Notes: a model not told the origin generated them from the sequence alone. Counted from the first letter of the stretch, positions 1 through 9,255 are shown. The stretch: DNA of 64,000 bases from Streptomyces spiroverticillatus (GCA_014650415.1 BMUX01000008.1:126784-190783), one strand, 5' to 3'. Numbers and translations: made by a program.

Positions 1-341
1 CCGCACGGGCGGCGCCTTGCCAGGATTTCCTGACCGGGACAGGGGCCGCGAGGCCGGTCGTCCCGTGCGCCCTGCGGGAGACGGGCTCGGAGCAGGGCCC
101 CCGGCGTCGCGCCTGCGCCGTGCCGGGGATGCTGTCGTGCGACTCAGGTCCCCTGGCTTCGCCGCCGTGCAGGGGAGGGTGGGACCCCGGCCCGTGCCAC
201 CGACTGCCCCGAGGGCTTCCAGCGTCGCGGCTGAGCCGTGTTCGGGAGGCCATGCCCGGTGCCAGGGGTGCCGCCGTACGGTTCGGCAGCGCCCCGGCGT
301 ACCCCTCCCGGCCCACCCGCCTCAGCACACTCGCGAGCTAC
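1..341. other. No gene recognised
   Basis: Open frames run through this stretch on both strands, but none has a ribosome site, a recognisable motif or a natural protein composition. It is probably the 3' flank of the methyltransferase gene that ends at 342, plus intergenic DNA. Confidence 0.5.
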
Positions 342-1058
342 TCACCCGGGCTCTGCCACCGACCCGCCCTGCGCGGCGGCCTCACCGGCCCCTGCCGCAG
401 GCCGCACGGGCTTCCGACCCAGGAGGTAGGCCTGTTGCCCCTGCCGGGGCCGCTCCTGCTCGCTCGGCTCGCGGATCAAGCGGGCGACCTCCAACAGGCC
501 TGCCCTGCCGAGCAGTTCAGCGATCCGGTCGGGGGAGGTCCAGTACACGTCGAGGGAGAGCTCGTGCCCGTAGGCGTGCTCCAGGTGGCGCAGCCTGTCA
601 CCGGCCTTGAAGGCGATCAGCGCATGCCCGCCCGGGGCCAGCACCCGGTGGAACTCCGCGAACACCACCGGCAGCAGCTCCGGCGGAGTGTGCACGACGG
701 AGTACCAGGAGAGGACGCCCCCGAGACTGCCGTCGGCCAGGTCCAGGCCGGTCATGGACCCTTCCGCGAAGCGGAGGTCCGGATACCTGCGCCGGGCGAC
801 CTCGACCTGCCGCGACGACAGGTCGACACCGAACGCGTCCACCCCGAGGGACCGCAGATGCGCCGTCACGTGCCCGGGCCCGCAGCCGAGGTCGGCGACG
901 GGCCCGGCGTCGAGCTTCCGGGTGAGCTCCGCGAACGCGCCGATCATCGCGCGCCCGTGCACGTCGTCCGCGAACGTGGCGGGCACCAGCTCCGCGTAGC
1001 TGACGGCGACGGTGTCGTAGGCGAGACGCGTGGCGTGCAGATGGTTCGCTTCGGTCAT
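342..1058 (-). CDS. Class I SAM-dependent methyltransferase
   Basis: A 238-residue Rossmann methyltransferase. The SAM-binding motif VADLGCGPGHVT lies near residue 58, followed by an acidic strand-2 end (GVDLSSRQVEVA) and a Methyltransf_11-like motif IV region (GVLSWYSVVHT). The C-terminus carries an AYLLGRKP-type final strand and a short Ala/Gly tail. The substrate is unknown. The ATG at 1058 is chosen because homology-like sequence begins there (MTEANHLHATRLAYDTVA). The frame stays open upstream to about 1655, but that extension is the translation of a repeat tract. No clear ribosome site is visible. It is a separate unit from the ABC operon upstream, 395 bases away. Confidence 0.85.
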   Translation of the reverse strand: MTEANHLHATRLAYDTVAVSYAELVPATFADDVHGRAMIGAFAELTRKLDAGPVADLGCGPGHVTAHLRSLGVDAFGVDLSSRQVEVARRRYPDLRFAEGSMTGLDLADGSLGGVLSWYSVVHTPPELLPVVFAEFHRVLAPGGHALIAFKAGDRLRHLEHAYGHELSLDVYWTSPDRIAELLGRAGLLEVARLIREPSEQERPRQGQQAYLLGRKPVRPAAGAGEAAAQGGSVAEPG

Positions 1059-1085
1059 GGCCGGGCACTCTAGCCGCCTCCCGCC

Positions 1086-1415
1086 TGCGGCAGCCCGTGG
1101 CCCCCGCGCCCCGCGCCTGCCGCTGCGCGGCCTCGCCTGCTGCCGCGTCTCGCGGTCGCCGCGTCCTGCCGCTGGGTGGCCCGTAGTCTCCGGTCGCACT
1201 TTGCCTGCCGTCTCCCGCCCACGGCAGCCCACGGCCCCCACGCCTGCCGCTGCGCGGCCCGCAGCCTCCGGTCGAGCCTTGCCCGCCACCTTCTGCCCAC
1301 GGCAGTGCACGTTTCCCGGGCCTCGGGGTTGCCGCCGCGCGGTCTCGCCTGCTGCCGCGTCTCGCGGCCGCTGCTTCCCGCCCACGGCAGCCCACGGCCC
1401 CCGAGCCTGCAAAGC
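1086..1415. repeat. Mosaic degenerate tandem repeat in a gene-free gap
   Basis: The 395-base gap between the methyltransferase start and the membrane-protein stop holds about four diverged units of 75-130 bases. Unit junctions repeat the string CCCACGGCAG near 1216, 1297 and 1381. Blocks such as CCTGCCGCTGCGCGGCC and TCGCCTGCTGCCGCGTCTCG recur in different combinations, so the units are mosaic rather than clean tandem copies. There is no spacer regularity of the CRISPR kind. On the minus strand the repeat is open in the methyltransferase frame and would give an Arg/Gly/Ala-rich extension, which I do not accept as coding. Confidence 0.7.
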
Positions 1416-1453
1416 CCCCCCACCTGCCGCCGCCCCCCGCCCACCGGCCCCGC

Positions 1454-2038
1454 CTACCTCCGCACCCCGCCCACCCCATACGCCACCAGCCCCCCGGCCC
1501 CCAGCACCCCCGCCGTCCACGCCGCCCCCGGTGCCTCCGGAGCGGACAGCATCCAGGTCAGGACCTGCGTCGCGCCGTCCGGCGAGGGCGGCACGACGAA
1601 GGACACCGCCAGCCAGGCGAACGCCGGGAGCCACGCGTACTGCCTTCCGCACCACGCCGCCCCCAGCCCCACCAGCCCCATCAGCCCCGCCGCATCCCGC
1701 ACGACCAATCCCACCGAAGTCTCCTGCCCGCTCAGCACCTGCACCCCCAGCAGCACCGCACCGGCCAGTACCCCGCCCAGCGCCAAGTGCGCCGCCCTGC
1801 GCGGGATCCAGGCCAGTGCCGCCGTGCGGTCGAGCGCGGGGTCCTGGCCGCCGAGGCCGACCGACACCGCCATCGCCGCCACCGTGAGGGCGAGCGCGGA
1901 CAGGCGCGGGTCCGCCGGGCCGCCGTCCCCCTCACTGAATGCCCTGGTCAGGGCCCACATCGCCGCCGCCCCCGCCAGCAGCACGGCCAGCGTCGCAGGC
2001 ACCTGGCGGGAGCGTGCGTACAGCGTCAGCCACCTCAC
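1454..2038 (-). CDS. Small integral membrane protein, ABC operon tail
   Basis: A 194-residue protein made almost entirely of hydrophobic segments (about five to six predicted helices), with an Arg-rich amphipathic start (VRWLTLYARSRQVP). No family is recognised with certainty. It resembles accessory membrane subunits found after CcmB/ABC-2 type permeases. The GTG start at 2038 overlaps the stop of the upstream permease gene as GTGA, which indicates translational coupling and membership of the same operon. It may be a second permease half or an accessory factor. Confidence 0.75.
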   Translation of the reverse strand: MRWLTLYARSRQVPATLAVLLAGAAAMWALTRAFSEGDGGPADPRLSALALTVAAMAVSVGLGGQDPALDRTAALAWIPRRAAHLALGGVLAGAVLLGVQVLSGQETSVGLVVRDAAGLMGLVGLGAAWCGRQYAWLPAFAWLAVSFVVPPSPDGATQVLTWMLSAPEAPGAAWTAGVLGAGGLVAYGVGGVRR

Positions 2039-3426
2039 CGCAGCGCACCGCCGTTGAGTACGGTCAGGGCGTCGCCCGAGCAGCTCACGGCGGCCGTGTG
2101 CGCCGCGCCGAGACGCTTCTGCTGCTCCGCACGCGGCAGCGCGCCGAACTTCTGCCACACCGCGACCGCCGGGTCCGGGAATCCCGCCAAGGGGTACGAC
2201 GTCCCTTCGAGCGGCCGGAGTTCTTCGCCGAACGTCCACGCGACCGCGATCCGCTGCGCCGCCGCGTCCTCCTGCGTACCGCTCTCGGTCGCACTGCGCG
2301 GGTGGCACAGGGGGATCAGGCCCTGCGCCGTCAGGGCCCGGGTGAGCCGCTTGCCCTCGGCGGCGGTGTACATCGGGTCGTCGAAGTCCACGAGCACCGC
2401 GTCGCGCGGCCGTTCCGGCGTGGCGCTGAGCGCACGCGGGGCGACCCGCTCGCGGATCCCGGCCGGCGCCTGCGCGCCCAGGGTCAGGCGCAGCGCCCGC
2501 AGCGCCTCCTTGCCGGGAGCCGCCCAGGCGTCGAGCCGCGCCTGACGGGCCCTGGTCAGACAGACCTCGCCCTCGCACACCTGCGCCGCCGCCGCACGGT
2601 CCACGACGTACGTGTCACGGGCGTCGCCCGGCAGCAGCACCAGCGCCAGCGCCCCGCCCGCCACCAGCGGAACCAGGGCCAGCAGCCGGGCCCTCGCCCG
2701 TACGGCGACCAGCAGGCCGACCCCTGTCACGGCCAGGCCCAGCAGCCACAGCGTCTGCCCGAGGTGCACGGGCAGCGCGAGCGTGAGGAGCGTGTCGCGC
2801 ACCTCCGCGACCCCCGGCGACAGCAGCGCGAGCGCGTTCGGCACACCGGAGACCGGTACCTCCGACTCCGAACTCTGGGTGTGGCGAAGGAAGTTGTTCG
2901 CGATCAGCGCCACCACGGCCAGCGCGGGCGGCGTGAGCACGGAAGGCAGCGCCCGCGCCACGCCCATGCCGAGCACGGCCCCCGCGCCGAGCGCCAGCGC
3001 ACCCACCGCCGAAATGGGCAGCCAGGCAAGGGAGTTGTACGTCGTGTCGCCCGCCAGTACGCGCACCGCGCCGATCGCCACGAGCAGCCCGAATCCGACC
3101 ACCAGCGTCAGTGCCATCGTGCCCGCGACGGCGGTGGCCCGGTGCCGCGCGGGCCGGGGCGTACTGGTCAGCAGCTCACCCATCGCCGAGCGGTGGTCGC
3201 GCAGCCCCTGGAGCGCACCGAGCCCGACCGCGAGCGGCCACAGGAAGAAGAGCGGATACCGGGTCCAGAACGCCATCGACGTCCACTGCCCGGTCCACGA
3301 GACGTTGTCGCTCGCCCACGCCCCGGGCAGGAGCAGCAGGAACGCGAGCGCCGCCACGAGGACGACGCCCCCGGCCCACGGGGCGACGGACCGTCGCAGT
3401 TCGATGCGGAGGATACGGGGATTCAC
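2035..3426 (-). CDS. ABC-2-like transporter permease
   Basis: A 463-residue membrane protein. The N-terminal sequence (NPRILRIELRRSVAPWAG) is typical of ABC-2 permeases that begin at a cytoplasmic amphipathic helix. About six membrane spans follow in the first 260 residues. The C-terminal ~190 residues are soluble with four cysteines (for example QVCEGEVCLTRARQ), which may lie outside the cell. The GTG at 3426 has an AAAGG site 6-7 bases upstream. It pairs with the ATPase encoded upstream on the same strand, although an unusual 409-base gap separates them. The transported substrate is unknown. Confidence 0.85.
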   Translation of the reverse strand: MNPRILRIELRRSVAPWAGGVVLVAALAFLLLLPGAWASDNVSWTGQWTSMAFWTRYPLFFLWPLAVGLGALQGLRDHRSAMGELLTSTPRPARHRATAVAGTMALTLVVGFGLLVAIGAVRVLAGDTTYNSLAWLPISAVGALALGAGAVLGMGVARALPSVLTPPALAVVALIANNFLRHTQSSESEVPVSGVPNALALLSPGVAEVRDTLLTLALPVHLGQTLWLLGLAVTGVGLLVAVRARARLLALVPLVAGGALALVLLPGDARDTYVVDRAAAAQVCEGEVCLTRARQARLDAWAAPGKEALRALRLTLGAQAPAGIRERVAPRALSATPERPRDAVLVDFDDPMYTAAEGKRLTRALTAQGLIPLCHPRSATESGTQEDAAAQRIAVAWTFGEELRPLEGTSYPLAGFPDPAVAVWQKFGALPRAEQQKRLGAAHTAAVSCSGDALTVLNGGALR

Positions 3427-3835
3427 CGGGTGCCTTTCGTTGATACGGGGGAGATGCGCAGGAGGGGGTGTACGGGTACGGCCATGGCCCAACGGGCCGT
3501 TGCGGCGCGTACGGGTGGGCCGGAACATGCGCCCGTCGCAGGCGCGGGGACGTCACTTGTGGGGGAGAGGGAGGTGGGGACTGGTGCGGCGGCTCTCGGT
3601 CTCACCGGCACTTCGGCCGCCCCGTCGGCCCGGCGCACGCCGAACTCCCGGGCGCCCCGCGCCGCGTGGCGGGTACGCGCGTCACCGGCCGATCCATGCC
3701 CGTACGTACGAATACGAAGAAGAAGAGCGCGTACGCAGAACCAGCCTTCACCGGCACCCTTCACGGGCACGGTCGGGGCACGCCCGCCGCCGACTCACCG
3801 TCGCGGCGGCACGGAGGGCGACCTCCGGCTGCCCC
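3427..3835. other. 409-base gap inside the ABC operon
   Basis: No gene is called. The region is rich in CGTACG strings and contains a minus-strand frame (3423-3770, 115 codons) whose stop overlaps the permease GTG as GTGA. Its translation is Arg/Ala/Pro-rich and unlike a real protein. The gap may hold an internal promoter or a decayed gene. It is odd because every other junction in this operon overlaps. Confidence 0.5.
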
Positions 3836-4717
3836 TCACCACGTCCCCTTCGTCGGCTCCGGGTCCGCCAGCAGCGCCGAGTAGCCGCGCTCCAGCGGGC
3901 TGTCGCCCACGTGCTCGGGGCCGCCCGCGGCGGCCAGTTCGGCCGGGGTGCCCTGGAACACGAGCCGCCCCTCCGCGAACAGCACCACGTCCGTGCATGC
4001 CGCCGCCACGTCCTCCACCAGGTGCGTCGACACGACCACGCACGCGTCCGTGCCCAGCTCCTGCAACAGCTCGCGGAACCGCAGCCGCTGCGCCGGGTCC
4101 AGGCCCACCGTCGGCTCGTCGAGCAGCAATACCGCAGGGTCGTTGACGATGGCCTGGGCGATGCCCGCCCGCCGCACCATCCCGCCCGACAGCGCCTTCA
4201 TCCGTTCGTCGGCCCGGTCGGCGAGCCCGACCCGCTCCACCGCCCGCTGCACCGCACCCGGAATGTCCGCCTTCGGCACCTCCTTCAGCCATGCCATGTA
4301 CTCCACGAACTCCCGCACCGTGAAGCGCTTGTAGTAGCCGAACTCCTGCGGCAGATACCCGATCCGCCGCCGCAGCGCCCGGTGTTCGCCGAGCCCCCCG
4401 ACGGACTCCCCGAGCAGCTCCAGCTCGCCCCCGGCGGGCCGCAGCACGGTCGCCAGCGCGCGGATCAGGGTGGTCTTGCCGGCCCCGTTGGGCCCGAGGA
4501 GTCCGTGCACGCCGGTACCGAGCGAGAGGTCGAGCCCGTTCACCGCCATCCGGGTGCGCCCGGCCCGTACCTTCAGCCCACTGGCCCGGATCTCCCACGC
4601 GTACGTCGTCGGGGCGACATCGGCACTGCTCACTGCGGGCATGGCACGCTTCCTCTGCTCGTTGATCTCGTTGATCTCGTTGATCGAAGTCATTCGGGAC
4701 AGGGGCTCGGGCTTCAT
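3836..4717 (-). CDS. ABC transporter ATP-binding protein
   Basis: A 293-residue ATPase with Walker A (GPNGAGKTT), Q-loop (GYLPQEFGYYKRFTV), signature (LSGGMVRRAGIAQ), Walker B (AVLLLDEPTVGLDP) and H-loop (VSTHLVEDV). The LSGG-MxRR signature and the YKRFTVREFVEYMAWLK segment fit ABC-2 export ATPases. The ATG at 4717 overlaps the stop of the upstream anti-sigma-like gene as ATGA. Residues 11-19 hold a short INEINEINE repeat from a 9-base tandem triplication. An alternative start is the methionine at residue 27 (MPAVSSADV). Confidence 0.92.
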   Translation of the reverse strand: MKPEPLSRMTSINEINEINEQRKRAMPAVSSADVAPTTYAWEIRASGLKVRAGRTRMAVNGLDLSLGTGVHGLLGPNGAGKTTLIRALATVLRPAGGELELLGESVGGLGEHRALRRRIGYLPQEFGYYKRFTVREFVEYMAWLKEVPKADIPGAVQRAVERVGLADRADERMKALSGGMVRRAGIAQAIVNDPAVLLLDEPTVGLDPAQRLRFRELLQELGTDACVVVSTHLVEDVAAACTDVVLFAEGRLVFQGTPAELAAAGGPEHVGDSPLERGYSALLADPEPTKGTW

Positions 4718-5547
4718 CGGTGGGCCCCCAGCACCGTGTACGCGCCCCTGCGGGCGAACACGACCCCGGCACACAGCGCCAGGACCAGCCCCCACACGGG
4801 GAGCCCGTCCGCCTGGAGCGCGAAGGCCGTCCGGTGGGCGGCGAGGGTGGGCACCGCCACCACACCCGCCCACGCCACCACCAGCGCCACGGCGGCCCGG
4901 GTCACCCCGATCACCCCGCCGAGCGCCAGCGTCATCGAGGTGAACGCCAGGCACGGCAGCAGCCACTGCACGGCCATCACCCCTGTCGCCCACCCCCCGA
5001 CCAGCAGCGCCGGAACCACCACGGCCAGCACGGACGCGGTGCGCCGCAGCACGAGCTGGAGCCCGGCGCGAGGGGTCGACGCGGTGAGTTCGTACGCCGG
5101 ATCCAGCCCGCGCGACCAAGAGGCCGCCACCCCGCACACCGGCAGGACGGGCGCCAGCAACAGCACCCACGACACCTCACCGGACCCCGGCCCCACCACG
5201 TCCAGCACCCATGCCAGCACCGTCACGGCCAGCACCATCGCCAGCCACGGCGCCATCGCGGGCGTCGCCCACGCCGACCACCGCAGCCGACGCCGCCGCA
5301 CCGGAGCGACGGCCTCCAATTCCGGTACGAGTCCGGCCCAGACGGCATCGGACAGCGCCGCCACCTCGGGCGCCGAGCCCGCCACGACGTCCGCCAGCCG
5401 CCCCCGGCACTCCGCACACCCCTCCAGGTGCGCCTCCACCGCCCACACCTCATCCGCAGCGAGCGCGCCCCCACCCCGCACGTATCCCTCAACCAGCCGC
5501 GCGGACGCATGCACGACCACCGGCCCGGCGCCTTCCTTGTCCCTCAT
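4714..5547 (-). CDS. Zinc-finger membrane protein, anti-sigma-like
   Basis: A 277-residue protein. The N-terminal ~60 residues contain an HX3CX2C motif (VEAHLEGCAEC) like the ZAS/zf-HC2 domain of anti-sigma factors. About six hydrophobic spans follow. It sits between an ECF sigma gene and an ABC transporter, and both junctions are ATGA overlaps (5544-5547 and 4714-4717). It most likely binds and holds the sigma factor at the membrane. The large membrane part is longer than in classical single-span anti-sigma factors and may sense or couple to the ABC transporter. That last point is inference. Confidence 0.85.
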   Translation of the reverse strand: MRDKEGAGPVVVHASARLVEGYVRGGGALAADEVWAVEAHLEGCAECRGRLADVVAGSAPEVAALSDAVWAGLVPELEAVAPVRRRRLRWSAWATPAMAPWLAMVLAVTVLAWVLDVVGPGSGEVSWVLLLAPVLPVCGVAASWSRGLDPAYELTASTPRAGLQLVLRRTASVLAVVVPALLVGGWATGVMAVQWLLPCLAFTSMTLALGGVIGVTRAAVALVVAWAGVVAVPTLAAHRTAFALQADGLPVWGLVLALCAGVVFARRGAYTVLGAHR

Positions 5548-6107
5548 GCCAGCGCCTTCCGCATCGCGATCCTGGCCCGTCGGGCACGGGTCTTGACCGT
5601 CCCCTCGGGCACCTTCAGCAGTACCGAGGTCTCCCGTACGGACAGCCCGTCCAGCACCATGGCCTGCAACACCTCCCGCAGTTCCGGGGCCAGGCAGCGC
5701 AGCGCGTCGCCGACGTCGCCGCCCACGCTGTCCCGCAGCGCCTCCTCCTCGGCGGCGGGCGCCACCGGCTGCGGGGCGGCCGCGAGCGGCGGCTCCGCGT
5801 GGTGCGCCCGGCGCCGGAACGCGTCGACGAGCCGCCGGGCCGCGATCGTCCAGAGCCAGCCCACGGCCGAACCCCCCACGCCGCTCCCCGCGAAGGAGCC
5901 CGCCGCCCGCCACACGGCCAGGTACGTCTCCTGCATCACCTCGGCGACGATCTGCTGATCGGCGCAGCGCCGCCCCAGCCGTACCGCCAGCCATGGCGAC
6001 GTACGCCGGTACAGCTCCTCGAACGCGGCCCGGTCCCCCTTGGCCACGCGTCGGAGGAGACGCTCCTCGTCCAGTTCCTGCGGCGGTGCCGCCCCAACCC
6101 GTTTCAC
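5544..6107 (-). CDS. ECF RNA polymerase sigma factor
   Basis: A 187-residue group 4 sigma factor. Region 2 is FEELYRRTSPWLAVRLGRR followed by VAEVMQETYLAVWRA. Region 4 is LAPELREVLQAMVLDGLS with the helix-turn-helix VPEGTVKTRARRAR. The GTG start at 6107 is chosen by homology to the usual KRVGAA/ERLLRRVAKGD start region. No good ribosome site is present. It lies 8-9 bases below a possible ECF-type -10 box, so the mRNA may be leaderless. It heads the sigma / zinc-finger / ABC operon and overlaps its partner by 4 bases. Confidence 0.9.
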   Translation of the reverse strand: MKRVGAAPPQELDEERLLRRVAKGDRAAFEELYRRTSPWLAVRLGRRCADQQIVAEVMQETYLAVWRAAGSFAGSGVGGSAVGWLWTIAARRLVDAFRRRAHHAEPPLAAAPQPVAPAAEEEALRDSVGGDVGDALRCLAPELREVLQAMVLDGLSVRETSVLLKVPEGTVKTRARRARIAMRKALA

Positions 6108-6115
6108 ACCTGCTA

Positions 6116-6142
6116 GACGTACGGCATACGCTGCGGGTTTTC
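6116..6142 (-). promoter_or_regulatory. Possible autogenous ECF promoter
   Basis: On the minus strand GAAAAC (6142-6137) is followed after 17 bases by CGTC (6119-6116). This matches the usual AAC / CGT layout of ECF sigma promoters. The GTG of the ECF gene (6107) begins 8 bases after the -10 box, where transcription would start, which suggests a leaderless autoregulated transcript. This is a pattern match only. Confidence 0.4.
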
Positions 6143-6218
6143 GGAATCGAGTGATCCGCGTCACAGGGTGGTGGCCGGTCCATTCCCCCGTCGGGTAGCG
6201 GATCGCTAGGATTCCGCT

Positions 6219-6476
6219 ATGGCGACAACTCAGCTGAACGCCCGAGTGCCCGAGGAACTGGCCGCGCGCGTGCGCGCCTCCGCCTCCCGGGCCGGGATGA
6301 ACCTCGGTGATTACGTCGCCTCCGTCCTGGAGGCGGACCAGGCCGCCGCATCGGGCGGCCCCGAACTCCGCGAGGCCCGGGCCCGGATGCACGCGGCGGC
6401 GGCCTACCGCAAGTGGCTGGCGGACGGCCGCCCGGAGACGGACGCGATGAGCCTGGACGAGGTCTTCGGCGACTGA
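6219..6476 (+). CDS. Ribbon-helix-helix DNA-binding protein
   Basis: An 85-residue protein. The N-terminal 45 residues (ATTQLNARVPEELAARVRAS ... MNLGDYVASVLEAD) match an Arc/CopG-type ribbon-helix-helix: a beta strand followed by two helices. The C-terminal part (YRKWLADGRPETDAMSLDEV) resembles antitoxin tails. AGGA lies 8-9 bases before the ATG. No toxin follows; a truncated HAD gene is next. It could be a solitary regulator or a former antitoxin. Confidence 0.8.
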   Translation: MATTQLNARVPEELAARVRASASRAGMNLGDYVASVLEADQAAASGGPELREARARMHAAAAYRKWLADGRPETDAMSLDEVFGD

Positions 6477-6498
6477 GGCCGTGGGCGAGGGGGATGCA

Positions 6499-6585
6499 GT
6501 GAGACCCGTACTGCTGGTGGACGTCGACGGCCCGCTGAACCCCTACGCGGCGAAGCCGCAGCGGCGTCCCGAGGGGTACGAGTGA
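6499..6585 (+). pseudogene. Truncated HAD-family gene remnant
   Basis: A 28-codon frame starts with GTG and reads VRPVLLVDVDGPLNPYAA, then stops after RPEGYE. The VDVDGPLNPYA segment is the first catalytic motif of HAD-like phosphatases found in Streptomyces, which normally continue for well over 100 residues. Here only the N-terminus survives before a stop and repeat-rich DNA. It lies 22 bases after the ribbon-helix-helix gene. Deletion or replacement of the 3' part is the simplest reading. Confidence 0.6.
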
Positions 6586-6981
6586 GTGTCTCGGCAGGCG
6601 GGATGCCGTGCGCTGGCGGGTGAGCCTCGTCCCTGCCCCGTCGGGGGATGTGCGGAGCCCCGTCGGGGAGATGTGCGGATCCGCTGTATGGGCGCGCCCG
6701 GCCACGACGCACCCGCACGGCACCCAGTCCGGGTACCCGGGGCGCCCCTTCAGGGGCGCGGGGAACTGCGCGACCAGCCACAACGCTCCCGCACGGAACC
6801 GTGCAATTGCCCCTGCGGGTTTAGGTGAAGGGGCGGGGCTGGGGACCCTGTTGCCCGGCAGGGCGGGGCTGAACGTGTGCCCGCTGCCGGGAGGCGATCC
6901 CGGAGGTCGGGCCAGTGCCGGATCGGGCCGGGGTCCGGTGTGCGAGCAGGGGCCGAGGTCCGTGCCCGAAGACGCGGACCC
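6586..6981. other. Gene-free interval, mostly dispersed repeat
   Basis: After the HAD remnant I see no coding sequence. The right half (6738-6850) is one copy of the dispersed intergenic repeat that recurs near 19.1 and 46.4 kb. The left half has GTCGGGGAGATGTGCGGA-type strings often found beside the same repeat. Confidence 0.6.
6738..6850 (-). repeat. Dispersed intergenic repeat, copy A
   Basis: It contains GGGGCGCGGGGAACTGCGCG, then GGGTTTAGGTGAAGGGGCGG. The same two boxes in the opposite orientation define copies near 19103-19282 and 46350-46427. The palindromic GCGCCCCTTCAGGGGCGC start suggests a foldable element. It lies between convergent genes. Confidence 0.8.
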
Positions 6982-8130
<1,149 letters not shown>

Positions 8131-8520
8131 GGGGGTTCGGTCCTTTCGCGGACGCGGGAGTTGAGGGAAGTGCTGGGGGAGGGGCCCGGTGATGTGGGCT
8201 GATCGGCGCACAGGTCCATGGGTGGACGGCGCGGATGCCCCGGGCGAAGAACGGCAGGGGAGCGAACCCCTGCGGAAGTGAGAAACGGGTGCCGCCCCGG
8301 AAACCGGATGTCGGGGGCTGCGAGGGCCAGGACGTAAGAAGAACGTCCGGCGACAGATCATGCACCGGCGCCACAGAAGGGCGAGAAGCGATGCAGCCGC
8401 AATGTACCACGCCCGGCGGCCTCCCGGACACCCCCTTCTTTTCGGGCCCCTCCGCCCTGCGCCCGTGCCGGGGACCGGGCCCGCACAAGCGCCCCGGACC
8501 GCCCCCGGCCCCCGCCCCCT
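8131..8520 (-). other. Long leader of the short rho gene
   Basis: No gene is found between the divergent rho and methyltransferase genes. Read on the rho strand, the last ~60 bases before the ribosome site are C-rich and poor in G (for example CCCCTCCCCCAGCACTTCCC), the composition expected of a Rho-utilisation site. Because rho genes often attenuate themselves, an autoregulatory leader is plausible but unproven. Confidence 0.35.
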
Positions 8521-9255
8521 ATGCTGAGCCCGGTGTTCACCCCCCAGGGCCCCACCCTCCGCGAGCTCGCCGTCCAGGCGCTCTCCTCCGTCGAGCACGG
8601 CTACGACCTGCTCGCCCCGAAGTTCGACCACACCCCCTTCCGCACCCCCGACGCGGTCCTCGCCCCCGTGACGGACCTCCTGCGCCGCCTCGGCCCCTTC
8701 GACGCCGGGCTCGACGTCTGCTGCGGCACCGGCGCGGGGGCCGGTGTCCTCCAGGAGGTCTGCCGCGAGCAGGTGACCGGCGTCGACATCAGCACCGGAA
8801 TGCTCGACGTCGCCCGCCGCCGCACCCCGGGCCCCGTCCCCGCCCACTGGGTACGCGGTGACGCGCTCGCCCTCCCCTTCGGCCCGGTCTTCGACCTCGC
8901 CGTCAGCTTCGGGGCGTTCGGCCATTTCCTGCCCGCCCAGCGCCCCGCCCTCTTCGCCCAGGTCCACGGCGCGCTGCGCCCGGGCGGCCGGTTCGCGTTC
9001 CCGCTGCCGGCCCCGGCCCGCCCCGGTTCGTACGTCCATCTGGCGATGCTCGGGTTCGACGCCGTGATGCGGGTCCGCAACGCGCTCTGGCGGCCGCCGT
9101 TCGTCATGTACTACCGCGGCTTCACGCTCGCCGACGTCACCGCCGAACTCTCCGCAGCGGGCTTCGCCGTCGAGACGTACGCACTGGACGGACTCGGCCG
9201 CCGCGACGACGGAACCCCCCGGTGCCGCATGGTGGTCGCCACCCGCCTCCCGTAG
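8521..9255 (+). CDS. Class I SAM-dependent methyltransferase
   Basis: A 244-residue protein with SAM motif I (LDVCCGTGAGAGVL), motif II (VTGVDISTGMLDVA) and a motif IV/post-motif region (DLAVSFGAFGHFLP). The C-terminal FRYYRGFTL-like segment (MYYRGFTLADV) and RCRMVVATR end fit the Methyltransf_25/11 group. The substrate is unknown. The ATG at 8521 is preferred; a GTG four codons later is possible. It is divergent from rho and followed 40 bases later by an unrecognised gene. Confidence 0.88.
   Translation: MLSPVFTPQGPTLRELAVQALSSVEHGYDLLAPKFDHTPFRTPDAVLAPVTDLLRRLGPFDAGLDVCCGTGAGAGVLQEVCREQVTGVDISTGMLDVARRRTPGPVPAHWVRGDALALPFGPVFDLAVSFGAFGHFLPAQRPALFAQVHGALRPGGRFAFPLPAPARPGSYVHLAMLGFDAVMRVRNALWRPPFVMYYRGFTLADVTAELSAAGFAVETYALDGLGRRDDGTPRCRMVVATRLP

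Noticed and set aside
1086..1415. Repeat tract considered as a CRISPR array
   Set aside because: Units are mosaic, of uneven length, with no constant repeat and unique spacers, and no cas genes are near.
342..1655. A 437-codon version of the first methyltransferase with a long N-terminal extension
   Set aside because: The extension is the translation of a mosaic repeat and of the 3' end of another gene. The methyltransferase fold is complete from 1058.
3423..3770. Minus-strand 115-codon frame with a GTGA overlap to the ABC permease gene
   Set aside because: The translation is Arg/Ala/Pro-rich without motif or predicted fold, has no ribosome site, and looks like frame-shifted GC-rich DNA.
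2612..5596. A 994-codon plus-strand frame
   Set aside because: Antisense to the ABC transporter, zinc-finger and permease genes, with low-complexity Ser/Thr/Arg composition.
6219..6585. Ribbon-helix-helix plus following frame considered as a toxin-antitoxin pair
   Set aside because: The second frame is the start of a HAD phosphatase-like gene, not a known toxin, and it is truncated.
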